NCBI GenBank assembly: GCA_023258655.1
Contig: JALQWO010000098.1
Coordinates: 1 to 6,303 of the forward strand
Direction of reading: 5' to 3'
Length of the DNA: 6,303 nucleotides
Source: Bacteroidia bacterium
Lineage (GTDB): Bacteria > Bacteroidota > Bacteroidia > NS11-12g > UBA955
Of the stretch, positions 1 to 6,303 are shown piece by piece. Position 1 is the first letter of the stretch. Each line of letters starts with the position of its first letter. The notes under the pieces are model-generated. The model made no database searches, was not told the origin of the DNA, and worked only from the letters and a program-made list of their open reading frames with translations. A program made the position numbers and the translations under genes.

Positions 1-2
1 CG

Positions 3-44
3 ACCCCGCCCATCAAATTGACAAAACCCCATGAACAAGACTAA
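3..44 (+). CDS. 3' end of an upstream gene, possibly ftsL-like (partial, frame uncertain)
   Basis: Only the last codons of the gene before ftsI can be present here, and all three forward frames end close to the ftsI start. Frame 3 reads TPPIKLTKPHEQD and stops at TAA 42-44, overlapping ftsI by 14 bases. Frame 2 reads DPAHQIDKTP and stops at TGA 32-34, an ATGA overlap with the ftsI start. Frame 1 reads RPRPSN and stops at TGA 19-21. In Bacteroidota dcw clusters the gene before ftsI is usually a small FtsL-like, single-pass division protein. I favour frame 3 slightly because a PP-x-K-(L/I) ending resembles what I recall of such proteins, but this is weak. What is well supported is that some upstream gene reaches or overlaps ftsI; its identity and frame are inferred from context. 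Confidence 0.3.
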   Translation, partial: TPPIKLTKPHEQD

Positions 45-2181
45 AGTCAATTCCCGGAAAGTCATTTTGGTCAGGGCCTACATCGTATTTGCCCTGTTGG
101 CGGTATTTGCGGTTTCCATTTTTGTGACGGCCATCAAATTGCAATTGGGTACCGACGACAAATTCCGCGAAGAGTTGAGCGCAAAAAATACCCGCGTTGT
201 GGAGATCGAAGCCATGCGGGGCAACATCTACGCCGACGATGGAAGTTTGCTTGCCACCTCCGTACCCAAGTACGATGTCATATTTGACTTGCGGGCAGAC
301 GGACTCACCACCAAAGTATTCATTGGCAAAATCGATAGTTTCAGTATGATGATGTCGCGCATGTTCCCAGAGCGAAGTGCGAGCGACTGGAAAGAACATT
401 TTCTGAAACACCGGGAGAAGCGCACGCGCTACCTCAAAATAGCGAAAGACTTGGGCTTTGAGCAGGTAAAGGCCATCAAAACTTGGCCCATTGCACGACT
501 CGGAAAATTTAAGGGTGGCATTTGGTACGAGGAAAAGGACAAACGCATGTACTTCATGGGTGAACTCGCCAAACGGACCATCGGATACATCAAAGACAAA
601 ACCGCCGTGGGATTGGAGGGAGCCTTTGACACACTGTTGCGCGGCAAAAATGGCACACAAATGCAACAGCGCATGAGCGGTCAAACTTGGAGACCCATCC
701 AAGTAGGCAACAACCGAGGTGTAGTGAACGGCAAGGACATCGTCACCACCTTGGACGTAAGAATTCAAGACATCGCCCAATACGCCCTTCAAAAAGGATT
801 GGAAACGGAATCAGCCGACCATGGCTGTGTGATCGTCATGGAGACCAAAACAGGCGCCATCAAAGCCATGGCCAACTTGAAGCGCGGCGAAGACGGTCAA
901 TACTACGAAGCACAGAACTACGCCGTAAGCGAATTCACTGAGCCGGGATCCACGTTCAAATTGCTATCAGCCATTGCCTTATTGGAAGATGGAAAAGTGA
1001 ACACCGCAGACAGTGTAGACAACTCGTGGGGTAAGTGGAAGTGGTACGACATGAACCTGGAGGATGCGGTAAAACCCAAAAAACGCTACTACACCCTGAG
1101 CGAGTGTTTGCAATTTTCTTCCAACGTAGGCACAAGCAAATTTGTGATGCAGCACTACAAAAAGGATCCCGAAAAATTCACGCAGCACGCGTTGGATTTG
1201 GGATTGCACATCAAACCCCAGTTCGACATCCCCTCGAGCAGTAGCCCCAGCATCGCCACGCCCAATCAGGCGGGATGGTCGGGCACCAGCTTGCCATCGC
1301 TGAGCATCGGCTACAGCAGCAAACTTTCCCCCTTGCAAACTTTGATGCTCTACAACACCATCGCCAACCAAGGAAAAATGATGCAGCCTTACATGGTAAA
1401 AGAAATCCGCCATGAAGGACAAACCTTGTCGAAAATCGAACCCCACATCATCAATGAAAAAGCGGTTAGTCCAAAAACAGCTGCCACCCTAACCCAAATG
1501 CTGGTGCAGGTGGTTGACAATGGTACAGCCAACGGCATCAAAACGGACAATTACAAAATTGCTGGCAAAACAGGCACTGCATGGCTCTCCCAAGGAAAGG
1601 CCGGATACAACCAAGAAAACAACCGCCAATTCCAAGCCTCTTTTGCGGGCTTCTTCCCTGCCAACAACCCCCAATACACCATTGTGGTGGTAGTAAACAA
1701 TCCCAAAAGCGGCAGATACTCGGGCTCACAAATCGCAGCACCCATTTTCAAAAACATCAGCGACCGCATTTATAGCACGCACATCAAAGTTCAACCGGCA
1801 CTCCAAACAGCAAGTCTGCCCCAGGTGCCCGGCATATTGAAAGGCGATGTAGTCAAAACCAAATGGGTATTGAACGAAATCGGCATAAGCTCTCAACTCA
1901 TGCTCGACAGTCAGACCAAAAACAGCCACCCCGTTCTGCAGGGACAATACATTGAACCCAGCAAAGAAGCCCATTCAGTAAAACTCAAGCCGATGCGCAT
2001 CCAGGAAAACACTCTTCCCGATTTGCGCGGCATGGGCCTAAGGGACGCCCTGAAATTGTTGAGTGATTTGGGCATCAAAGCCAGTTACAGCGGCTATGGG
2101 CGGGTGAGCGACCAAGCACCAGCACCAAATACGAAACTCGGCGCCACCCAAGAAGTTGTACTGATCCTCAAACCCTATTGA
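31..2181 (+). CDS. ftsI: FtsI (PBP3-type) peptidoglycan D,D-transpeptidase with C-terminal PASTA domain
   Basis: Class B penicillin-binding protein that cross-links stem peptides of septal peptidoglycan in the periplasm, working with the FtsW glycosyltransferase. The 716-residue protein has a short basic cytoplasmic N-terminus and one membrane anchor at about residues 16-35. The N-terminal pedestal domain carries the family's RGNIY motif at 63-67. The transpeptidase domain has all three penicillin-binding motifs: STFK at 307-310 (S307 the acylated nucleophile), SSN at 363-365 and KTGT at 513-516. A linker of roughly 60-70 residues leads to a single PASTA domain at about 661-716, starting LPDLRGMGL. 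The start is firm: ATG 31 is preceded by an in-frame TGA at 19-21. murE follows after 3 bases. The protein is longer than E. coli FtsI (588 residues), partly because of the PASTA tail. A paralogous elongation PBP2 is unlikely given the dcw context and the PASTA domain. Confidence 0.96.
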   Translation: MNKTKVNSRKVILVRAYIVFALLAVFAVSIFVTAIKLQLGTDDKFREELSAKNTRVVEIEAMRGNIYADDGSLLATSVPKYDVIFDLRADGLTTKVFIGKIDSFSMMMSRMFPERSASDWKEHFLKHREKRTRYLKIAKDLGFEQVKAIKTWPIARLGKFKGGIWYEEKDKRMYFMGELAKRTIGYIKDKTAVGLEGAFDTLLRGKNGTQMQQRMSGQTWRPIQVGNNRGVVNGKDIVTTLDVRIQDIAQYALQKGLETESADHGCVIVMETKTGAIKAMANLKRGEDGQYYEAQNYAVSEFTEPGSTFKLLSAIALLEDGKVNTADSVDNSWGKWKWYDMNLEDAVKPKKRYYTLSECLQFSSNVGTSKFVMQHYKKDPEKFTQHALDLGLHIKPQFDIPSSSSPSIATPNQAGWSGTSLPSLSIGYSSKLSPLQTLMLYNTIANQGKMMQPYMVKEIRHEGQTLSKIEPHIINEKAVSPKTAATLTQMLVQVVDNGTANGIKTDNYKIAGKTGTAWLSQGKAGYNQENNRQFQASFAGFFPANNPQYTIVVVVNNPKSGRYSGSQIAAPIFKNISDRIYSTHIKVQPALQTASLPQVPGILKGDVVKTKWVLNEIGISSQLMLDSQTKNSHPVLQGQYIEPSKEAHSVKLKPMRIQENTLPDLRGMGLRDALKLLSDLGIKASYSGYGRVSDQAPAPNTKLGATQEVVLILKPY

Positions 2182-2184
2182 TCC

Positions 2185-3645
2185 ATGAAGACGCTACAAC
2201 AACTCATCGCCACCCTCGAATCTGCCACAGTTTATGGCAATGCCGATGTATGGATATCTGGTTTACAGATCGATAGTCGCTCCGTCGTGAAAGGCAACCT
2301 CTATGCCGCCATGAGGGGGACAACGGTTGACGGCCATAGTTTCATCGATGCCTGCATCGAAGCCGGGGCCAGTGCCATATTGTGCGAGGAGTTGCCATTG
2401 ACCCAACGGGAAGATATCGCCTATGTGGTGGTAGAAAATACCGCCAAAGCACTGGGCGAGATTTGCCTGAATTTTTATGATCGCAAGGCGGAAAACATCA
2501 CCATTGTAGGCACCACAGGCACCAATGGAAAAACCAGTGTAAGCACCTTGCTGTTCGATTTGTTTACGCTCCGCGGTCATTTATGTGGCTTGATTTCCAC
2601 CGTTGAAAACCGCATCGGCAAGCAGATCATTCCCAGCACACATACCACGCCAAACATCGTAGCGTTGCACGGATTATTGGCCCAGATGGCCGAGGCCGGC
2701 TGCGACTATTGCTTTATGGAAGTAAGCTCCCATGCGGTAGATCAGCGAAGAATTGCCGGCGTTCCCTTTGCAGCCGGGGTATTCACCAACATTACCCACG
2801 ACCACCTCGACTACCACAAAACATTCGACAATTACATCAAAGCGAAAAAGCAATTTTTCGATGAATTGCCATCGACCGCAGTGGCCGTCACCAACAAAGA
2901 CGACCGCAATGGGATGGTCATGTTGCAAAACACCAAAGCGATGCGCTACACCTATGCCATGAAGCAACCCGCCGATTTCACGGTGAGGGTTTCGGAACAC
3001 GATTTCACGGGCATGCAGCTACAACTCAACCAGACCGAGTTCTGGACGCCGCTGATTGGTGGTTTCAATGCTTACAACCTTTGCGCCGTATACGCTACCG
3101 CGTTTTTGTTGACCGAGGGCGATGCCGAACTGCCCATCCAAATGAGTGCTTTGGGCAAAGTCAACGGTCGATTCGAGGTATTGCGCGGCCCCAACAGAAT
3201 CACCGCTATCGTAGATTATGCGCACACCCCAGATGCTTTGAAAAATGTATTACAGACAATCAACGACATCAGAAAGAACAGCGTAAACCTGATCACCGTG
3301 GTGGGTTGTGGCGGAAACAGAGACCAAGCCAAACGACCAGAAATGGCCAAGTTGGCTGCCGAATTGAGCAGCAAGGCCTTGCTTACATCTGACAATCCGC
3401 GATTTGAGGACCCCCAAGAAATCCTGAACCAAATGGAAGCCGGGGTGGATCCGCAGAATTACAAACGCATTGTAAAAATCGTGGACCGCAAAGAAGCCAT
3501 CAAAACAGCGGTTCTCATGGCACAGCCAGGCGACATCATTTTGGTCGCGGGGAAAGGCCATGAAACCTACCAAGACATACAGGGTGTAAAACATCCTTTT
3601 GACGACAAAATCATACTCAGCGAAACCTTCAAACTCATCGAATAA
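2185..3645 (+). CDS. murE: UDP-N-acetylmuramoyl-L-alanyl-D-glutamate--2,6-diaminopimelate ligase (MurE)
   Basis: Cytoplasmic ATP-dependent Mur ligase that adds the third residue to UDP-MurNAc-L-Ala-D-Glu. The 486-residue length is normal. The N-terminal UDP-substrate domain has DSR at 30-32 and a GTTVDGH stretch at 45-51. The central ATPase domain has the P-loop GTTGTNGKT at 109-117, MEVSSHA at 178-184, THDHLDYH at 204-211 and the probable carbamylated lysine K221 in YIKAKK. The C-terminal domain has DYAHTPD at 344-350, GGNRD at 376-380, DNPR at 403-406 and GKGHE at 456-460. DNPR is the signature of meso-diaminopimelate-specific enzymes; lysine-adding MurE proteins have a different residue in place of its arginine. 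ATG 2185 lies one codon after the ftsI stop and in the same frame, so coupled translation is likely. No Shine-Dalgarno sequence is visible. Confidence 0.97.
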   Translation: MKTLQQLIATLESATVYGNADVWISGLQIDSRSVVKGNLYAAMRGTTVDGHSFIDACIEAGASAILCEELPLTQREDIAYVVVENTAKALGEICLNFYDRKAENITIVGTTGTNGKTSVSTLLFDLFTLRGHLCGLISTVENRIGKQIIPSTHTTPNIVALHGLLAQMAEAGCDYCFMEVSSHAVDQRRIAGVPFAAGVFTNITHDHLDYHKTFDNYIKAKKQFFDELPSTAVAVTNKDDRNGMVMLQNTKAMRYTYAMKQPADFTVRVSEHDFTGMQLQLNQTEFWTPLIGGFNAYNLCAVYATAFLLTEGDAELPIQMSALGKVNGRFEVLRGPNRITAIVDYAHTPDALKNVLQTINDIRKNSVNLITVVGCGGNRDQAKRPEMAKLAAELSSKALLTSDNPRFEDPQEILNQMEAGVDPQNYKRIVKIVDRKEAIKTAVLMAQPGDIILVAGKGHETYQDIQGVKHPFDDKIILSETFKLIE

Positions 3646-3655
3646 AACTACAGCC

Positions 3656-4789
3656 ATGTTATACTACTTGTTTGAACACCTGGACAAATTGGGCATCGCC
3701 GGCGCTGGCGTGTTCAAGTACATTTCTTTCCGGGCTTCTTTGGCGGGCATCCTCAGTTTGTTGTTGGCCTTGATCGCCGGCAAAAGCATCATTGGTTGGC
3801 TCCAACGTCAGCAAATCGGTGAAACCATCCGCGAGCTCGGACTGGAAGGACAGATGCAAAAGAAAGGCACCCCTACCATGGGCGGAATCATCATCATTCT
3901 GAGCATTATTGTCCCAACGTTATTGTTGGCAAGACTCGACAATATTTATGTCATTGTAATGATCATCAGCACCATTTGGATGGGTGTAATTGGTGGGATA
4001 GACGATTACATAAAGGTCTTCAAAAAGGACAAAGAAGGCATGAAGGCCACCACCAAATTGATTGGCCAGTTGATGTTGGGGGCCATCATCGCGGTTACCA
4101 TCGACCATACGCACAGCATCAACCATTTAGAACTTACAACCAATTTACCCATCACCAAGAATATTTTGAATTACACCGACTTGATTCCGGGCGCACACAA
4201 TGCTTGGATCATTTATGTGCCGATGATCATTTTCATCGTGATGGCGGTGACGAATGCGGTTAACTTGACCGATGGGATTGACGGTCTCGCTGCAGGAACC
4301 ACAGCCATCGTGGGTGTAGGGTTGGGCATTTTGGCCTATGCGGCGGGTAACATCAAAGTATCGGAATACTTGAACATTATCTACGTGCCCAATTCCGGCG
4401 AGGTGGTTATTTTCTTGGCCGCGGTCATAGGCGCGTGTTTGGGCTTTCTCTGGTACAATGGATACCCTGCCCAAGTTTTCATGGGCGATACCGGTTCGAT
4501 GGCGTTGGGCGGTGCAGTGGCCGCAGTGGCGATCATCATCAAAATGGAATTGTTGCTACCCATTCTTTGCGGGGTTTTCTTGGCAGAGAGTGGTTCGGTG
4601 ATCTTGCAAGTCAGCTATTTCAAGTATACCAAAAAACGATTTGGCGAGGGCAAGCGCATTTTCCTGATGTCGCCCTTACACCACCATTTCCAGAAAAAGA
4701 ACATTCCCGAAAGCAAAATCACCATTCGATTTTGGTTGATCACCATTGTTTTGGTTTTGGCTACGTTGGCATTGATTAAACTGCGTTGA
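3656..4789 (+). CDS. mraY: Phospho-N-acetylmuramoyl-pentapeptide transferase (MraY, lipid I synthase)
   Basis: Polytopic inner-membrane enzyme that transfers phospho-MurNAc-pentapeptide from UDP to undecaprenyl phosphate, giving lipid I. The protein is 377 residues with many hydrophobic segments, the first at about 25-46. Family motifs are complete: KKGTPTMGG at 69-77, the Mg-binding DDY at 116-118 followed by a basic loop, NLTDGIDG at 203-210 with the conserved aspartates, FMGDTGS at 275-281, and the histidine cluster LHHHFQ at 341-346. I chose ATG 3656, giving MLYYLFEHLDK, the usual N-terminus of Bacteroidota MraY. It lies 10 bases after the murE stop. An earlier in-frame ATG at 3599 would add 19 polar residues and lie inside murE, so it is not preferred. 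The TGA stop at 4787-4789 overlaps the murD start. Confidence 0.97.
   Translation: MLYYLFEHLDKLGIAGAGVFKYISFRASLAGILSLLLALIAGKSIIGWLQRQQIGETIRELGLEGQMQKKGTPTMGGIIIILSIIVPTLLLARLDNIYVIVMIISTIWMGVIGGIDDYIKVFKKDKEGMKATTKLIGQLMLGAIIAVTIDHTHSINHLELTTNLPITKNILNYTDLIPGAHNAWIIYVPMIIFIVMAVTNAVNLTDGIDGLAAGTTAIVGVGLGILAYAAGNIKVSEYLNIIYVPNSGEVVIFLAAVIGACLGFLWYNGYPAQVFMGDTGSMALGGAVAAVAIIIKMELLLPILCGVFLAESGSVILQVSYFKYTKKRFGEGKRIFLMSPLHHHFQKKNIPESKITIRFWLITIVLVLATLALIKLR
4786..4789 (+). promoter_or_regulatory. TTGA stop-start overlap coupling mraY to murD
   Basis: The four bases TTGA contain the TTG initiation codon of murD (4786-4788) and the TGA stop of mraY (4787-4789). No Shine-Dalgarno-like purine run lies before it. 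This arrangement suggests that ribosomes finishing mraY re-initiate on murD, which would tie MurD output to MraY translation. The overlap is seen directly; coupling is inferred. Confidence 0.7.
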
Positions 4790-6120
4790 GAAAGCGATTG
4801 GTCATATTGGGAGCAGGCGAAAGCGGTACGGGTGCCGCAGTTTTGGGCGCAGCCCAAAACTGGGATGTATTCGTGTCGGACAAAGGCAAAATCGCCCCCA
4901 AATACCAAGATGAACTCAATCTCCACAACATCGCTTGGGAACAACAACAGCACAGCGAAGAGAAAATCCTCAATGCGGATCTGATCATCAAAAGTCCCGG
5001 CATCCCTGACAAAGCCCCGCTTGTGGCTGCTGCCATCGCAAAAGGCATCGAAGTGATCGATGAACTAGAATTCGGCTACCGCTACACGCAGGCCAAAATG
5101 ATCAGCATCACGGGAACCAATGGCAAAACCACCACCACACTTCTCACCTATCACTTGCTCAAACAAGCCGGATTGAATGTGGGACTGGCTGGCAACATCG
5201 GTCGCTCTTTGGCCCGACAAGTGGCCCAGGAAAACTTCGATTACTACGTGGTGGAAATGAGCAGTTTCCAACTCGATCGCATCGACACCTACCGAAGCCA
5301 CATCGCCATTCTTTGCAACATCACCCCGGACCATTTGGACCGCTACGAATACAATGTAAACACCTATGCCGACAGCAAAATGCGCATCACGCGCAACCAA
5401 GATGCATCGGACTATTTTATCTACTGCGCCGACGACGAACTCACCCGTGAGGCCATGTCGCGCAACCCCTTTGCTGCCAAAGCCATCCCCTTCAGTTTGC
5501 ACACCAAACCCAACGAAGGCGCCTACGGCGAGGGCAGCACGCTCAACATCCTTTTAAAAGAAAAATTCACTCTCGATATGCAAGAATTCACACTTCGTGG
5601 GCAACACAATGCCTACAACAGCATGGCTGCTTCGGTAGCCGCTAGCTTGATGGACGTTCGCAAGGACAGCATCCGCGAAAGCTTCACCAACTTCCAAAAT
5701 GCGGAACATCGCTTGGAATTTGTTCAAAAAGTTGGCGGTGTAGACTACATCAACGACTCAAAAGCCACCAACGTCAACTCGGCATGGTATGCACTGGAAA
5801 GCATGGACCGCCCGGTCATTTGGATCGCCGGTGGTGTAGACAAAGGCAACAACTACGCTGATTTGAAAAACCTGGTGAAAAGCAAGGTGAAAATGATCAT
5901 TTGCTTGGGATTAGACAACATCAAAATCCACCAAGCATTTCAGGCCGATGTAGATCTCATCATCAACACCAGCTCTGCCAAGGAGGCCGTTCACGTGGCT
6001 TCCAAAATGGCCGATCAAGGGGACGTGGTTTTGTTGTCGCCCGCTTGCGCCAGTTTCGACTTGTTCGACAGCTACGAAGACCGTGGCCGTCAGTTCAAAG
6101 AAGCCGTAAGACACCTTTAA
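4786..6120 (+). CDS. murD: UDP-N-acetylmuramoyl-L-alanine--D-glutamate ligase (MurD), TTG start
   Basis: Cytoplasmic Mur ligase that adds D-glutamate to UDP-MurNAc-L-Ala, the step before MurE. The 444-residue protein has a Rossmann-like UDP-substrate domain opening RLVILGAGESGTG. The ATPase domain has the P-loop GTNGKTT at 110-116, VEMSSFQLDR at 156-165, NITPDHLDRY at 178-187 and K198 in YADSKMR, matching the carbamylated K198 of E. coli MurD. The C-terminal domain has HRLE at 308-311, NDSKATN at 323-329 and LLSPACASFDLF at 416-427. The start is unusual. An in-frame TAA at 4777-4779 leaves only ACT GCG before TTG 4786, there is no in-frame ATG until about residue 105, deep in the protein, and the Rossmann strand begins at once. 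TTG 4786 is therefore the best start, overlapping the mraY stop as TTGA and suggesting translational coupling. Confidence 0.96.
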   Translation: MRKRLVILGAGESGTGAAVLGAAQNWDVFVSDKGKIAPKYQDELNLHNIAWEQQQHSEEKILNADLIIKSPGIPDKAPLVAAAIAKGIEVIDELEFGYRYTQAKMISITGTNGKTTTTLLTYHLLKQAGLNVGLAGNIGRSLARQVAQENFDYYVVEMSSFQLDRIDTYRSHIAILCNITPDHLDRYEYNVNTYADSKMRITRNQDASDYFIYCADDELTREAMSRNPFAAKAIPFSLHTKPNEGAYGEGSTLNILLKEKFTLDMQEFTLRGQHNAYNSMAASVAASLMDVRKDSIRESFTNFQNAEHRLEFVQKVGGVDYINDSKATNVNSAWYALESMDRPVIWIAGGVDKGNNYADLKNLVKSKVKMIICLGLDNIKIHQAFQADVDLIINTSSAKEAVHVASKMADQGDVVLLSPACASFDLFDSYEDRGRQFKEAVRHL

Positions 6121-6135
6121 ACCCCGACTATCCGC

Positions 6136-6303
6136 ATGAATACTCAGTTCACTTCCCGTTTCAAAGGCGACAAATGGATTTGGTTTGTCATCATCATCCT
6201 ATCGCTGATTGGTATCTTGGCGGTATACAGCGCCACTGGCACCTTGGCATATTCTAAGCAGGGCGGGAACACCGAATGGTATTTTTTGCGTCACACAGGC
6301 TTC
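6136..6303 (+). CDS. ftsW: FtsW, septal peptidoglycan glycosyltransferase (N-terminal part, cut by window end)
   Basis: SEDS-family membrane protein that polymerises lipid II into septal glycan strands together with FtsI. Only the first 56 residues are present, and the frame is open to the last base. The visible part has a short polar N-terminus, then GDKWIWFVIIILSLIG leading into the first membrane helix at about 14-33 and the LAVYSAT motif at 28-34, which is typical of the first helix of FtsW/RodA proteins. ATG 6136 is 15 bases after the murD stop, which is also the in-frame stop bounding the start. The short sequence alone would not separate FtsW from RodA; the position after murD in a dcw cluster decides for FtsW. 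murG and murC would be expected next but lie outside the window. Confidence 0.9.
   Translation, partial: MNTQFTSRFKGDKWIWFVIIILSLIGILAVYSATGTLAYSKQGGNTEWYFLRHTGF

Noticed and set aside
11..142. The ten bases CATCAAATTG occur at 11-20 and again at 133-142
   Set aside because: A single short match, the second copy inside ftsI codons for AIKL; best explained by chance.
13..792. Open reading frame of 259 codons on the - strand opposite the 5' part of ftsI
   Set aside because: It lies fully within a gene with clear FtsI motifs, has no recognisable domain, and is explained by the codon bias of the + strand gene.
979..1446. Open reading frame of 155 codons on the - strand opposite the transpeptidase domain of ftsI
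   Set aside because: Antisense shadow of a conserved coding region with no family signature of its own.
3643..3655. Possible promoter or terminator in the gaps between genes
   Set aside because: The longest gap, 15 bases before ftsW, and the 10-base gap before mraY are too short, and no hairpin with a T run is seen.
3250..3657. Open reading frame of 135 codons on the - strand opposite the 3' end of murE
   Set aside because: Fully antisense to the conserved C-terminal MurE domain, with no recognisable protein motif.
5065..5502. Open reading frame of 145 codons on the - strand opposite the murD ATPase domain
   Set aside because: Antisense shadow over the P-loop region of murD; no independent support.

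Overview
The window is an uninterrupted piece of a division and cell wall (dcw) gene cluster. All genes are on the + strand in the order [tail of an upstream gene, probably ftsL-like] - ftsI - murE - mraY - murD - ftsW (5' end only). The organism is most likely a member of the Bacteroidota. The reasons are a MraY that begins MLYYLFEHLDK, an FtsI with one C-terminal PASTA domain, no murF between murE and mraY, no Shine-Dalgarno sequence before any of the five starts, and moderate GC content. The genus cannot be told from this sequence.

Layout: bases 1-44 hold the last codons of an upstream gene whose frame is ambiguous. ftsI (31-2181) encodes the septal transpeptidase. murE (2185-3645) encodes the ligase that adds the third stem-peptide residue, and its DNPR motif predicts meso-diaminopimelate. 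mraY (3656-4789) makes lipid I. murD (4786-6120) starts at a TTG that overlaps the mraY stop and adds D-glutamate. ftsW (6136-6303, running off the window) encodes the septal glycosyltransferase. Gaps are -4 to +15 bases, so there is no room for internal terminators or sizeable promoters, and the genes look like one co-transcribed, translationally coupled operon.

Together the genes cover two cytoplasmic precursor ligations (MurD, then MurE), transfer of the precursor to the lipid carrier (MraY), and septal glycan polymerisation and cross-linking (FtsW with FtsI). All readable catalytic motifs are intact. I see no mobile element, RNA gene, CRISPR array or signs of transfer. This is an ordinary core-genome region and I found no undescribed system. 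The points worth a second look are the TTG start of murD, the missing murF, the correct start of mraY and the unresolved upstream frame.
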